DNA from: Pseudocercospora fijiensis CIRAD86
Lineage: Eukaryota > Ascomycota > Dothideomycetes > Mycosphaerellales > Mycosphaerellaceae
Assembly: GCF_000340215.1 (NCBI RefSeq)
Contig: NW_006921533.1
Location: 7,130,500-7,194,499, forward strand
DNA length: 64,000 nt
Direction of reading: 5' to 3'
In this document: positions 23,576 to 34,596 of the stretch, in pieces
Layout of the letters: every line of letters begins with the position of its first letter
Numbering within the stretch: the stretch's first letter is position 1
Translations under genes and position numbers: made by a program
Notes under the pieces: model-generated
What the model was told of the DNA's origin: nothing
The model's input: the letters and a program-made list of their open reading frames with translations, nothing else
The model's database searches: none

Positions 23576-24958
23576 CTACATGAATGCGCTCACGCCATGC
23601 TCAAATTGTCGAAAGACATCAAGAGGAAATCCGTCCGCGAGTGCCCGATAGCCTACTGGACTCATGTGCAGACAATCACCAAGATCGTAGAGTGGGTTGA
23701 GCTGAGTCGCATTCCTGGGATTTCTTGCAATCGCATCGAAATCCACGATGGCGTCGAAACCGCCGGCCATGCCAATGCTCTTCCGGATCCAGGTATTGAC
23801 TTTCAACCTTGTGGCTTCGCGCTCAGGGGTTGCATAAGGTTGCAGAGTCGTATTCATGCATCCGAACGGTGTGATGGTCGCACCAAAGACAGCAATGCCC
23901 CGAGCATGGATTCGAGTGATCATCTGCTGATATGCTTGGATGAGCGCGTTGTAGATGGCAGTCTGGTTCGTGGAATCTGAGCCGGCGACGCCAATGTCGT
24001 TCACACCCTCAAAGATCAAGGCATATCTGACTCCGGATTGCGCGAGCACATCCCTTTCAATTCGACTCAGTGCTGAAGGTCCAAGGCCGTCGGCTAGGAT
24101 TCGGTTGCCGCCAGCTGCCTGGTTCGCAATGCTGATCTTTTGCAGCAAATCTCCAAGCATGGATTCACGTTGCAGACGGCTGAACAGTAGGTCGGGCCAT
24201 CGGCTGTTGCCATTATTGTCTGATCCTCGACCATCAGTAATGCTGTCGCCCACGATTGCTAGAGCTCCGTATTCCGCCGGTTGCCAAGCTTCTAAAGCTG
24301 AGATGAAATACCAATGGAAAACGCTGGTGGCAGAAGGATCGGTCATGTTTGAACTCGTCGTGTGATCGCCATGGGCAATCCAGCTCTGAGTTCTCGAGCC
24401 AGGATGAGATGTGATTGCGTTGCCCTGCTGGCCATCTGCCAGGTAGATCGTTATCGACAGGACCTGTCCAGCTTTGAGCGCGAAGGCCAAAGGATCAGAG
24501 ACGGCCAGAGCACCATTTGGGATTGATATGCTTTGATTGCCCGAGAAAGTAAGAGGTCGTACGGTAGTCTTGTTGATACCGCTGGATCCGGTGAAGTTAC
24601 GCCCTGAATATGCCACCGGCAGAGCTATAGTAGCGGCAGTGATTGGGAGATTTGTCGTGCCAAATGCATTGCTCAGACGCAGACGGATTTGGGAAGCGCC
24701 TGTTGAGATTTTGATTGTCTGGCGAATGGAGGAATTTCCAAAGATGGCAGTGCTTCCATTGTACGGTGGTGGAGGGAGATTTGCAGGTTCGGTCAACTGT
24801 GGCATACAGGTCCAAGTGTCGACCCAGCAGCCTTTCGGGGGATCTGGATCAAGAGCACTGTTGTGTCGAGCTGCAAGGTGCCATGGGAAAGTGTACGAGG
24901 AGGCAGTGTGGACGAGGAAAGTAGTAACAGCGAGGAGGGGGATCACAGACCAGGCCAT
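23576..24958 (-). CDS. Secreted SGNH/GDSL hydrolase
   Basis: A 460-aa protein from the ATG at 24958. That start gives a clean signal peptide (WSVIPLLAVTTFLVHTASS), whereas an upstream in-frame ATG at 25030 would place 24 polar residues before it. SGNH blocks are complete: GDSITDG (Ser239, block I), AAGGNR (block III), GVND (Asn320) and the catalytic pair D428/H431 in DCLHMSP. An N-terminal beta-rich domain of about 190 residues precedes the catalytic domain. Many NxS/T sites and several cysteines fit an extracellular glycoprotein. Likely a secreted carbohydrate or lipid esterase; the substrate is not predictable. It is convergent with the neighbouring esterase. Confidence 0.88.
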   Translation of the reverse strand: MAWSVIPLLAVTTFLVHTASSYTFPWHLAARHNSALDPDPPKGCWVDTWTCMPQLTEPANLPPPPYNGSTAIFGNSSIRQTIKISTGASQIRLRLSNAFGTTNLPITAATIALPVAYSGRNFTGSSGINKTTVRPLTFSGNQSISIPNGALAVSDPLAFALKAGQVLSITIYLADGQQGNAITSHPGSRTQSWIAHGDHTTSSNMTDPSATSVFHWYFISALEAWQPAEYGALAIVGDSITDGRGSDNNGNSRWPDLLFSRLQRESMLGDLLQKISIANQAAGGNRILADGLGPSALSRIERDVLAQSGVRYALIFEGVNDIGVAGSDSTNQTAIYNALIQAYQQMITRIHARGIAVFGATITPFGCMNTTLQPYATPEREATRLKVNTWIRKSIGMAGGFDAIVDFDAIARNPRNATQLNPLYDLGDCLHMSPVGYRALADGFPLDVFRQFEHGVSAFM

Positions 24959-26112
24959 AGGGATGGTGTAGGCTCGCAGTACGATGTCTCTCTCATCATA
25001 TTCGACGACGCTGTTGACTAGAATGAACAAACTCTAATATGATCAATTTCAGGAGGCACATGCATTCTGCCGTCTCCCACTGTCGTAGATTATTATTGAC
25101 TGGCATATGCTGGGAGGCGGCGTCATGAGCACAGCATTTTGGCTAAATGATTAGCTTTTGGTGGGTGCATGGCGGCTGAAATGAAAGGTGTGCATAGAGT
25201 CAATGTTCTCAGGTTCAAGATGCGTATAGGCGCACGGCCGCGCATGTCGGCTAGATAAGATATCTAAGCGAGTAGTAATAGCTGGCTAGATGATATAGAT
25301 GGATGACTATATAGTATGGACTAGCGATGTCCATCCACGAGCCACAAATCTGATTAAACTTACGGATCTAAGTGTTCACTGCGGGTGTTCGAGATTCCAC
25401 TATGGACCTTACTTCTTGGCTGGCGCTATGCCTATTCCGGTACAGCTGACTAGGCTCTCTCGAATATATGGTGTGCTTAGAGGTTAGTGAGTATTCGAAG
25501 AGGTTCCCTCAGTATCTAGCAATTTCCAACCCCTAGCGATTAGTGAACGATACACCCAATCAGTAGGCGCTCTAAGGATACTTCCAGTATATAGAACGAC
25601 CATATTTGAGTGTAGATTGTATGAGAAATTGGTAGACAAGGACACCGCCGATATTAGGAAGATTATAGCGGTAAGGGAAGCTGGTTTCTCGGCGTGTAGA
25701 AGCCGGATTGATATATAGACCATTCTTCTATAGATTCTAGCTCCATACAATCAGTAATCTACGTCATACCTACGCCCATACATAGTCCGCTGCCATCCAC
25801 ACGGTGTACCGCTGTGTAAGTTTGAGAATCCGTATGGCCACCCATCTCTAGTATGGACTAGAGCAGAGCAGAGACAAGCTCAGACGAGGATCTAGTGCTA
25901 GTACCAAATGAGACAGGCCCAGACGGGAATAGAAGTAAGCTAGTACGGATGAAGACAGTGGTCTGAAGCTGAAGTTTGGAGGGAGGGCAGAATAAATTTT
26001 GAAGTGCATCACCACTTCCACCACCACTTCCACCACCACCACCACCACCACCACCACCACCGCTTCCACCTGACAAGGTGCGCTGAGGGCCAAGGCCAAG
26101 GCCAAGGCCCAG
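24959..26112. other. Spacer with an AT-rich relic and a CAC repeat
   Basis: Upstream of both the SGNH hydrolase (-) and IPI3 (+). From about 25,250 to 25,860 the composition shifts to TA-rich, and the motif agtatggactag occurs near both ends (about 25313 and 25852). This suggests a decayed repeat or pseudogene of unknown type. A CAC/CCA triplet tract lies at about 26004-26066. No intact gene is recognised. Confidence 0.45.
26004..26066. repeat. Imperfect CAC/CCA triplet repeat
   Basis: A run of CAC triplets interrupted by TTC, about 50-110 bp upstream of the IPI3 start. It creates a spurious poly-His frame that continues antiphase through IPI3. Confidence 0.85.
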
Positions 26113-27678
26113 ATGCTCTCCGAGCACTTGGTCGTCTCGCTCGGCGTGCCTTCAAAGCCGCCGGGCACGAATCTCGCGCCGGACGCAGGCATTTTTGTGC
26201 ACGAGTACCAGCCGCTGCAGCAACAGCGGGCAGGCTTCACGAAATCAGCAGCGCCTCCGAATGGACTTGCGATCAGCGACACGCACATTTTTGCAGCGCA
26301 GCACGACACAGGCGTGGTGCACGTGTACAGTCGCGCTCGGGGCCACCAGGAAGCCGCGGTCGCCTTCAACGAGCGCATCTCGTGCATCGCGCTTGCCTGT
26401 CACGATGCCGTGCTCGTTCTCGGCACCCAGCAAGGACGCATCGTGCTGTGGGAGCTGTGCACGGGACGCCAGCTCACCACCAATCAAGCACACCTGCACG
26501 CCGTCACCGCCCTCGCCGTCGATGCCCCTTCGAATTTCCTGCTGTCCGCCTCGCACGACGCCACCGTCCACGTGTGGCCACTCCCCGCCTTGCTCTCCTT
26601 CGCCACTGCACACATCGCCGAGCCCGAGCCCGAGCCCCTCAGCACCTTCTCCTCCCACCATGCCGCCATCACTGCACTCTCCGTCGGCCACGGCGCATCG
26701 CACGCCAACTTTGCCATCTCTTTCTCCCGCGATCGCACCTGCCTCGTCTGGGACTACCGCACAAACCGCATTCTGCGCACATACCTGCTCTCTGGCATTC
26801 CTTCGACCGCTGTGCTCGACGCGGCCGATCGCATCGTCTATGTGGGCTACGACGACGGAAATGTGCAGCCCTTAGACTTGTGCGCATCCGCGAGCCGAGA
26901 CCTCACTGCTGTGCAGGCTGGAACGGATGCCGATGCTGCCGTGCCTGTTCAAGCGTCGCCGAATACCCTCTGGAGCCTTCCGGACGCCTCGTATGGATCT
27001 GTAATCAGTATGAGCGCCTCGTATGATGGCACTTCCATCGTCACCGGCCATCAATCCGGCCATCTTCTCACTTGGGATGTTGCTCGGGGCCAGGCAAGTG
27101 CCCTGGGGCAGCGGCCTTTTCATGCCCCCATATCCAACCTCATCTTCCTTCCTGTCACTGGATTCAGAGGCCAACACAGCTCAAGCAAGATGATCCGAAT
27201 CCATGAGATCGTCAAACCAAAGTTTGGTGCATTGAACGCCTCAGATTCCGGCCGCGTTCCCGCGAACTACAACATGCACGTACAACTGTCCACCGATTTG
27301 AATGCGCCAATCTCTGCCTTTCGAGAGAATGTCACAGCTCCCACATTTTCGGCAGCACTTCTTGACGACGGCGTACTAGAGCTTGCTTCCTGGCGTAAAA
27401 ATGGACAGCAAATCAATGCGGAAGCCGAAGCTGGCGAACATGACTTCATGGCGCTCGATGCACCAGCCCAGATCGAAAGGACGACAGAGCAAGAGAATGC
27501 AGATCTCAAGGCTCAGTTGAGAGCAATGCAGAACGTGCAGAAGAAAGTGCTCGAGAAGATGACGAAGCTGAGTGACGAAAGGAGGGCGCTACTCAAGAAA
27601 GAGCAAAGCCGGGTGGCTAAGAAATCTGCGAATGGGCGGAATGGGTTCAGCAATGAGGACGACGACTCGAGCGACTGA
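26113..27678 (+). CDS. IPI3: Pre-rRNA-processing WD40 protein IPI3
   Basis: A single-exon 521-aa protein. Ipi3 (WDR18) forms the Rix1 complex with Ipi1 and Rix1, which acts in ITS2 processing and pre-60S maturation and in replication licensing. The N-terminus (MLSEHLVVSLG, DAGIFVHEYQPLQQQR) and the motif APPNGLAISDTHIFAAQHDTG, then VVHVYSR and RISCIALACHD, follow the fungal Ipi3 pattern. WD-type repeats are visible at AVTALAVDAPSNFLLSASHDATVHVW, FAISFSRDRTCLVWDYRT and ASYDGTSIVTGHQSGHLLTWDV. A coiled-coil C-terminus (ENADLKAQLRAMQ and on) ends in an acidic tail. The ATG at 26113 begins the conserved segment. Confidence 0.92.
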   Translation: MLSEHLVVSLGVPSKPPGTNLAPDAGIFVHEYQPLQQQRAGFTKSAAPPNGLAISDTHIFAAQHDTGVVHVYSRARGHQEAAVAFNERISCIALACHDAVLVLGTQQGRIVLWELCTGRQLTTNQAHLHAVTALAVDAPSNFLLSASHDATVHVWPLPALLSFATAHIAEPEPEPLSTFSSHHAAITALSVGHGASHANFAISFSRDRTCLVWDYRTNRILRTYLLSGIPSTAVLDAADRIVYVGYDDGNVQPLDLCASASRDLTAVQAGTDADAAVPVQASPNTLWSLPDASYGSVISMSASYDGTSIVTGHQSGHLLTWDVARGQASALGQRPFHAPISNLIFLPVTGFRGQHSSSKMIRIHEIVKPKFGALNASDSGRVPANYNMHVQLSTDLNAPISAFRENVTAPTFSAALLDDGVLELASWRKNGQQINAEAEAGEHDFMALDAPAQIERTTEQENADLKAQLRAMQNVQKKVLEKMTKLSDERRALLKKEQSRVAKKSANGRNGFSNEDDDSSD

Positions 27679-28148
27679 AATCCCGTGTGAGAAGTTAGGG
27701 TCCGCGTTGCACGTGAAGATGACACGCCACGCCTTCCGGCCTGGACCATGTCAGCATGCTTGAGCTTTGACGGAAGAGAATCTGCGTTCCCCGAAGCATG
27801 CGACGCTCATTATGCCTGATCTACGCTCGTGAGGAAACAAGCCGTATCGCGCAGTGAGAGTGCCCATGCGTCGACCATGCTGAGTTGGTGAAGCCCGTCA
27901 AATGGCCCAAGACGCCCAGTGAACGATTCACATAACGTCCTGCGTCAAGCTGCCATTCGTGTCTGTCTAGATACAATACAAGAACAATACTCGCGGCCGT
28001 GTCTTTACAGGCAAGACATGATTGGCAGCATGGGTCTACTCCTTTCGCGCAGTGGGAATACCGAGCATCGAAACCCAGTCGACCGATTCTCTGTTCTATG
28101 CGTAAGCAGGCCGATGCAGCCTTGAAGGTCATGTGTGAAACACGAGAC
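27679..28148. other. Intergenic between convergent genes
   Basis: About 470 bp between the stops of IPI3 and the surface protein. An additional spliced 3' exon of the surface protein could lie near 28,010-28,100 (see its entry). Otherwise I see nothing. Confidence 0.4.
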
Positions 28149-29298
28149 TCACGTTGACGTATCATCAGAAAGCACAGTCGGAATTGTAGCCGTGGTCGTG
28201 CCATCATACACCGTGGTAGTGCTTGTCCGGCGAATTGTCGATGTGCGAGTAGTTCTGCATATCTCATCAGTATCATGCGGAACCAGCCTTGGAGCCTACT
28301 CACGTAATATCACCACTGCCGGTTTCAACAGGAGTAGCGTTCTCCACAGTCCGAGTGATGTAGCTCGTCGGCGCAGTGATCACGCCGTCTACAGAGCTCC
28401 GATCTGTCGTGACTACCTCGGTCGCATATTCAAATTCCATATCCGTCGACAGCCTGAAGGTCGTGATTGCCTCCGTGATGTTTGCGGCGAACGTCTCCAC
28501 AATGACTTGACTGGATCCATGAATGGTCGTTGAGATGTTGACTGATGTGGTGCGAGTAGCAGACTCCGTTACAAGCGAAGTGTGCCACACTTCGTACTGA
28601 CGGATGCATTCTTCGGTCCCGTTGGCGTACGTCGCGCACACCTTGAGAGTGACCTCTTCTGGTGTCGAACCTGCTGTGACGGCTTGCCAAGGCGCGAGAT
28701 AGTACGTTGTCAAGCGTTGGACGGTGGGCTGTGGTGTGATGGTTGCGACTCCTTCGGAAGTCAGGTTGGGTGTCACTGTGGGCGAGGCCAGCACGTAACC
28801 GTACTCCGTGGAGAACGTGATGTCCTGAGCGCAATCGGAGACCGTGTACTTCTGGACCAGTCCGGTAAGGGTCGTGGCGCAGACCATAGTTTGAGTCGGG
28901 CTGTAGATGGTTGTACATGTTCCATTGCCGGGTGGGAGCGAAATGGAGTAATTGCGCCATGGAGCGGTCATGGTTGTAGTTGGCAGCGCGGGAGTTACTG
29001 GATAGACAGCCTGCGGAGGCAGTTCGCACAGCGTGTATTGCGCGACGTAAGACGTGACCAGTTGGCTTTCTTCTGTGATCGCGATCGCTGCCGCGCCAGG
29101 CGAGGGCGTGATATAAGTAAGAATTGGAGCGTCGCTGGTTGCCGCCACCGTCACCGTTGATGTTGGCGAAGCCTGGATCGGCGGTCCGACTTGTCTCCTC
29201 TCCAGGACGACAGCTTCATGTTTGTATTGATGATGTAAGTAGCGAGACTGGACGAGGAAAACGAGAGACAGAACGATGAAAGAGAGACGAGTAGCCAT
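28149..29298 (-). CDS. Secreted Thr/Ser-rich surface glycoprotein, unknown function
   Basis: Two exons, 28304-29298 and 28149-28254, joined over a 49-nt intron (GTGAGT to ATGCAG), give 366 aa. The ATG at 29298 starts a clear signal peptide (MATRLSFIVLSLVFLVQS), followed by a dibasic site (LERRQ). The mature part is dominated by Thr, Val and Ser with many NxT/S sites and a few spaced cysteines (TLCELPP, GTCTTIY, MVCATT, DCAQD, KVCATYANGTEECI), suggesting a disulphide-stabilised beta domain. I do not recognise a family; an adhesin or wall protein is a guess. The final stop overlaps a second GTGAGT donor with a possible acceptor downstream, so the 3' end may extend. The frame upstream of the ATG is probably 5' UTR. 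Confidence 0.65.
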
Positions 29299-29848
29299 GG
29301 TGGGCAAAAGGTGATGGTCGTAGTGATGTCCAAGCGAATGTGTGGTGAAATGTCTGTTAGTGGTTGCATCCAGTGCTCGGCCTTCCCTAGATGCAAGATT
29401 GAACGGACTGCTCCAAGGTCGTCGTTCAACTCTGTCGTTGCGCCTTGCATTCTTGTTTTGAAACGCACAACAAATACATGGCGCATGGTCCATGGAGGCG
29501 GGGACGAGGAATGCTGAATTCGAGCCTCGACATGATGCATATCCCTTGCATGAAGACACCGAGGATCAGCAATGCCAGGCAATGGCATACTGAGGGGCAG
29601 CAGCTTAGATCTGGAAATTGTCCTTGCCTCCTGATGTTGAAACTTTTGACTGACTCCCTCGTGGTTAGATCTTCCAATGCTGGCAACCAGGTAGCACAAT
29701 TGTGGCGTGGGACTTGAGTCACTCTTAAAAAAGAATGAAGACTGACGTGGCTATCAGAAATGGTCGTATCATGGATTTGGAAGCACATTCGAGTGGAGAA
29801 GAGGCCTTTCCGTAATGCTATGCAACTTGGAAGCGTAGGGGCAGCATC
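29299..29848. other. Intergenic, upstream of the surface protein
   Basis: Promoter and 5' UTR of the minus-strand surface protein and the 3' region of the dioxygenase. No repeat or gene is recognised. Confidence 0.4.
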
Positions 29849-30962
29849 TTAAGGATAGCCCATTCTATCGCTTGACCGTTCATTCAGTCCCCATGCTTGT
29901 GTGCTTCCATCGTGGACTGTCGCCCTCCGCATATCTGTGGAAGTAGTAAGTGAGTCTGGTCTACCATGCCGTGCTGGAGTTCCACTTACCGCGCTTGTAT
30001 TGGCCTTCAAAGGAACCTCCAGTGCTTCGATGCATGACTGCCGTATTATCCCAGAGTATGACATCTCCTGGACTTTCCCACGGAATCGAAACCACGTATT
30101 TGGGCTGACACGCATGTTTATAAAGTGTGTTAATGAGCCTCCTCGACTCTTCCCGGTCGATGCCTTCAACGTGGTGGACGTGAGACGCGATGTACAAGTT
30201 CATCCTTTCGCTCGCTTCGTGGCGCTGAATTAACCTATGTCGGCTCATGAAATGGTCTTCTGGATTGATGCCTGGAAGTGCTTCTGGAGCAGCGGCCTTC
30301 CTAGAATGATAGAGAGAGTGGCAAGCAACAAAGTCTTTCCCGATCAGCTCATGCTTCAGATCACTTGGCAGGTCTTCAAAGGCAGTCCTGGTGTCAGCGT
30401 ATTCCGTGGCCCCACCTGTTCCTTGCGGAGGGAGTTCATGTGCTCGAAGAATCGAATATCCGGCTCTTCTTGGATTGAAAGAGCTGTCGACGTGGAATAA
30501 AGTGTTGCCCTATTGAATCATTTTAGGCCCAAAGTCACCCAATCTCCGTGGCCGCTTCTCTTACACGATTCATTGCAGCCCTGTGGCTGTCTACTGGAGC
30601 AATCGAGCCATCTTCGAGCAGATTGCTTACGTCAAATAACTCGGGGAACGGCAAGCGATGCTTCTTGCCCAACTTGGTGTAGGGACTCACGTCGTCCAGC
30701 TCTCCAAATCGTGCCGCGAAGGCGACATGACCAGCATCATCCAGTCCTGTTTGTGGAAATCTCACAACGCCATACTGTCTCTGCTAAGTACTTTCAGAAC
30801 GACGACATGTCGACTTGCACCTACCTTTGCGATTGCTGCAAGAATCTCGGCGAAGATATCATCTGGAATCTGTTTGCTGAAGTCTATGCCTCTCACTTCA
30901 GCCGCAAACCATGGGTGCAGTTCGGTTATCGTAAGTTTGCCTCTTTCTTGTGCGTGCGGCAT
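29849..30962 (-). CDS. TauD/TfdA-family Fe(II)/2-oxoglutarate dioxygenase
   Basis: Four exons, 30825-30962, 30565-30774, 29990-30509 and 29849-29934, join with matching phase to 317 aa. The introns are 50, 55 and 55 nt, all GT-AG. The iron facial triad is visible: HxD in GNTLFHVDSSF (H122, D124) and distal His276 in WDNTAVMHR. The 2-oxoglutarate Arg is probably R289 in QYKRDMRR. Family landmarks ITELHPWFAAEVRGIDFS, YGVVRFPQTGLDD and GGATEYADTRTAFEDLP are all present. Fungal members oxidise taurine, sulfonates, phenoxyacetates or related acids; which one is not predictable here. Its start lies 143 bp from a MULE insertion, beyond which a permease is transcribed divergently. Confidence 0.9.
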
Positions 30963-31104
30963 TGGTGTTAAAGGGTGATAAGACGATAACAAGTTTTGCT
31001 CCAGGTAGCATGGTGTCAGGATGTCTCCAAGGGTGAGATCACCTTCTCCTCATTTGTATGCCGGAGCATCAGCCGAGTCGGGCACATGCATCTTGCCGTA
31101 TAGA

Positions 31105-31113
31105 CACAATCAT
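31105..31113. repeat. Left 9-bp target-site duplication of MULE copy 1
   Basis: The sequence cacaatcat lies directly outside the left terminal inverted repeat. It is repeated exactly at 34597-34605 outside the right one. Nine base pairs is the usual duplication length for Mutator-like elements. Confidence 0.93.
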
Positions 31114-31114
31114 C

Positions 31115-31156
31115 GGCGCGACTATTCGTAAATCAGCTCCGGCTATTCATAAATCA
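31115..31156 (+). repeat. Left terminal inverted repeat of MULE copy 1
   Basis: It starts ggcgcgactattcgtaaat and matches the reverse complement of 34554-34595 with one difference seen. Confidence 0.93.
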
Positions 31157-31690
31157 ACGGACCTAGGGCCGCTCCGGTCTCGGTGAGACCATATTGTTAG
31201 TAATCCACATAGAACAACATCGCATAAAGACCTGTAATGCCTATGCTAGCTGCTTAGTAGAATAATAACGTAGGAAAGAAGAATTAAGTAAATAGACGTA
31301 GAATTCGATACTATAGCTAATCCTAATTATTCTAGGTATACTACCTACCTAGCAAATAAGGTTCTACGACCCTCGTATTAACGTATAGTTCCTACTATAT
31401 AATCTTAGTATAATCTAGTATACCTACTAGCGCTATAGGTACTAGTAGAGCCCTTAGAGTAGACGGAGGGACCTATTCTTTCTAAGTAGGTAAATAAGTA
31501 GATATAGGGTTTCTATCGTACTGCCTATACTTATAATAGCTAGAGTAGTAGTCTACGTTATCTTTAACGTACTTATACCTCCTATAGGCCGTTTTATATA
31601 TATAGCCCTTACGTAAACGTTCTCGTAGTACTAGTAGCGGTAGAATAGGCCTCCCTAGCTTAGCCTATCTTATCGCTTCTTACTAGTTAA

Positions 31691-31761
31691 TAGCGGCCTG
31701 TCTAGCGGCCTATCTAGCGGCCTGTCTAGCGGTCTGTCTAGCGGCCTATCTAGCGGCCTAT
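31691..31761. repeat. 12-bp tandem repeat inside MULE copy 1
   Basis: About six units of the form agcggcctgtct. On the coding (minus) strand the unit encodes Arg-Gln-Ala-Ala, so it was probably an in-frame protein repeat before degradation. Confidence 0.8.
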
Positions 31762-31929
31762 TTAATTAGCCTAGGTCTAGTAGCCTTACGCCGAGTCGAC
31801 CGTATAAGCTGCTTATTAATCCGTTTAAGTAGCTCTAAGGTATAGTAAGTACTAGTCTCGTTACTATTATAATTAGTCCTTAATATTCGCTAGTACTTCT
31901 CGAATATACAAATAGTAAGAATGCCGGTT

Positions 31930-34340
31930 ATAGACTCCTTAAGTACTAGCATCTAGTATATATAATTTAAGCTATAAACCCTCTAATAATACTAGATATA
32001 ATCTAATAGCGTATAACTATTAGACTTTCGCTTCTCGAGCTCGGCGCGTACGAGAGCCCTTCGCTTAGCTACTTTACGTAGAGCGAAGGTACTAATATAG
32101 CTAATAACTTCGGTATAGAAGGGGTCGTTAAAGAATACTATTACTAGTCGTATAATCTCGAGTCTAACTATTGCCTTATAGCGGTTAACCTAATAGTAGA
32201 AATAGGGTACTATTCGGTTAATAAAGCTATAGATATCGTTCCTATAGGTCGTTAACTATGCCTTAATACTAGTATAGCAACCTTTAATCGGCGACGTTAT
32301 TATATTGCTAAAATAGCGTATTCTATCGATCTAGTATTTAATATACTATTCTCGATAGATCTACTAAGTATCGGCTACGTATTAAGATAGTATATACTAC
32401 GCCTCGTTATCTAAGTAGTTACGAGCTAGCTTACTATTACTAGTAGCAATCTTGCCCTCCTTAAGACGCCGACAATTGCTAGTAAACGAGTTAATAGACT
32501 AAAAGTCGATAGCAGCGCTAAATAGGTCTATAAAGTCCTATACCGCTTAACTTAATAGCCTACGCCTTATTAATAGATTAGGAGGTCTAGTACTAAGGAA
32601 GGCCTTCGTATTAGCTTCTACTACGCGTTTAATATACTAGCGACAGAGCTAAGTGCGTAGGTAAAGCTAGTCGCTTACTAAGGCCTTTATTAATGCCCTA
32701 TTATAGTTATAGATAACGAGGCGAGGCTCTTCTGTGCCGTATTCCGATAACAACTTCTATATATAGCTAATAGCTACTAAATACTGTTTAGTAGCCTGTC
32801 TAGGTATAAATATAAGCGCTAAAGAGAAGGTCTAGTTAAATTAATTAAGTAAGGCGATTACAAGTAGCGGTATACTATAATCGTTAGTCTTATAGGTGCA
32901 ATCTATAACTATAATATCCGGATAATTCTTATAGATAGTAATTATCTTAGGGTGCGAGAAATACAGCTATTCTAGCCGTTACTTACCGCTTAGTCTAGTG
33001 CCGATAGCCTTCTGTACGAAGTAGTTCTATTATAGGAGGTCCTCGATCGTTTTATCTACTACTAACTTACTAGCGAGTCTTAATTTCTTAGCCTTTTACT
33101 AGGCAATTAAGATATCTCGTATAGTAGCTAGTACGACTACCGAATTTAGCCCTCCGCTTAAGAAACGAGCCTTAATAGCCGTCTTAATCTATCGATTAGA
33201 AGTACTAGCGGCTCGTAGATTAAGTATCTCTTAGACAATCTCCGTAGTACGGTAACGGCGTCGGTAGTTAGCTAGTACTATAGGATTAACGGCTAGATAG
33301 TTATAGCTATTACTATTAAATATTATAGTCTATTAGTAGTTACTAGGATTAGTCGAGTCTTTAGCTATTATCGTTACGGACTATAGACAATCGTATAACT
33401 TAGAGCGCCCTTTACGCTGCTTTGCTATTAGATTAAGCCGTCTTTGCTCTTCTAATTTATCTCTCTTAGCTTGTTATAGAGCAGGTATTAAATACCTAGT
33501 ATAGCGACGTTAGAAGGTCTATATAATATAGTCTATATTAAGTTAGTTGCCTTGCTTCTTCGTCTCGAAGCCCTTCTCTAGGGCAAACGTATCTATATAC
33601 TCTTTAGTATTAATAATACTATTAAATACCTAGTTCTTAGGGTTCTTAATCGTTACGTATAATCTAGGTTCGTAGGCCTTAGTTTCTAAATCGCTCTAGT
33701 TACTATATTCGTCGTTATTGCTAAAGTTATAAACTAGTTAAGTCTTAATTTCTAGGAGAGATTGCTATTCTTACTAAGGTTGCTATTCTTACTAAGGCTA
33801 CTATTCTTACTAACTAACCCCGCTAGTACCGCCTTCGCCGTTATTACTACTACTATTACTACTACTATTACTGCTACTATTACTGCTACTATTACTACTT
33901 AGCGATATTAACGGTAGTAGTAATCTCTTACTACGTACGCTACGTAGTATAAAACGAATAGTAGTATAGCCTACCTTATACTAAGCTAGTAAATTATCGA
34001 GAAACGGTAGTATTAGGTTTAGTGTCTCGAAACTAGTATCTAGCTTACTAGATAACTAGATATCGAGACTATCGTATCTAGCCTTATACTCGAAGCTAAT
34101 ATACTACTAGTAATACGAGCGCTCGCTTTCTACTATATCTTTCTAGAAGTCTAAGAGAAACTACGTTAAATAGCGGCGATCGATACTATAGAAGTATTCG
34201 TAGCCTACTATATCCTTAGGTCTATATACCGTCTCGATCTATAGTTTAAGGCCTTCGAGGTTATCTAGCTTCGGCTCTTATACCGGCCGCGGCCTCTTAC
34301 TACGTATCTCTTAAAACTAGCGCTTTCTTAGATTATATAG
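31930..34340 (-). pseudogene. MULE transposase pseudogene, copy 1
   Basis: A minus-strand reading is recognisable through the DCTYKT motif and by long similarity to the plus-strand reading of MULE copy 2. Numerous TAG/TAA codons interrupt it. The limits are approximate because no start codon can be identified. Confidence 0.7.
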
Positions 34341-34553
34341 CTTAGGAGATAGAGCGGCGGCGGCGGCGGCGGCCTCGGTTTGTAGCTACGTAAAAGGGCT
34401 TAATAATATAGCTAATATTAGATATAGAAGGGCGGCGATAGGATAGCGATAGTAAGGTATATATAATAGCGACGGTAAGGTAGAAAACAGCTATCTAGCG
34501 GTAGAGGACATAACTAACAAATTTGCCTTAGGCCTCCTCCGCGATCGGACGAC

Positions 34554-34595
34554 TGATTTATAAATAGCCGGAGCTGATTTACGAATAGTCGCGCC
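34554..34595 (-). repeat. Right terminal inverted repeat of MULE copy 1
   Basis: Inverted counterpart of the left repeat, ending acgaatagtcgcgcc immediately before the right target duplication. Confidence 0.93.
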
Positions 34596-34596
34596 C

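Larger units (their letters stand above)
31114..34596 (-). mobile_element. Mutator-like DNA transposon (MULE), copy 1, RIP-degraded
   Basis: A 3,483-bp element bounded by inverted repeats of about 42 bp (31115-31156 and 34554-34595, one mismatch seen) and a perfect 9-bp target duplication. Coding remnants run on the minus strand. The transposase landmark D-C-T-Y-K-T is read at about 32895-32935 in the context PDIIVIDCTYKT, matching the MULE catalytic-Asp region. CpA/TpG are nearly absent inside, so many glutamine codons have become stops. The outer 100-135 bp at each end retain CpA/TpG. A 12-bp tandem array (31691-31761) sits near the 3' coding end. The element cannot encode an active transposase. 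Confidence 0.92.

Noticed and set aside
26004..27026. 340-codon plus-strand frame starting in poly-His
   Set aside because: Created by the CAC repeat and GC-rich IPI3 coding sequence in another frame; it is His/Arg/Ala-rich without domains.
9684..31000. A secondary-metabolite or catabolic gene cluster formed by the hydrolases and oxidoreductases
   Set aside because: The enzymes are of unrelated families, interleaved with housekeeping genes such as IPI3, and no synthase, regulator or shared promoter pattern is visible.
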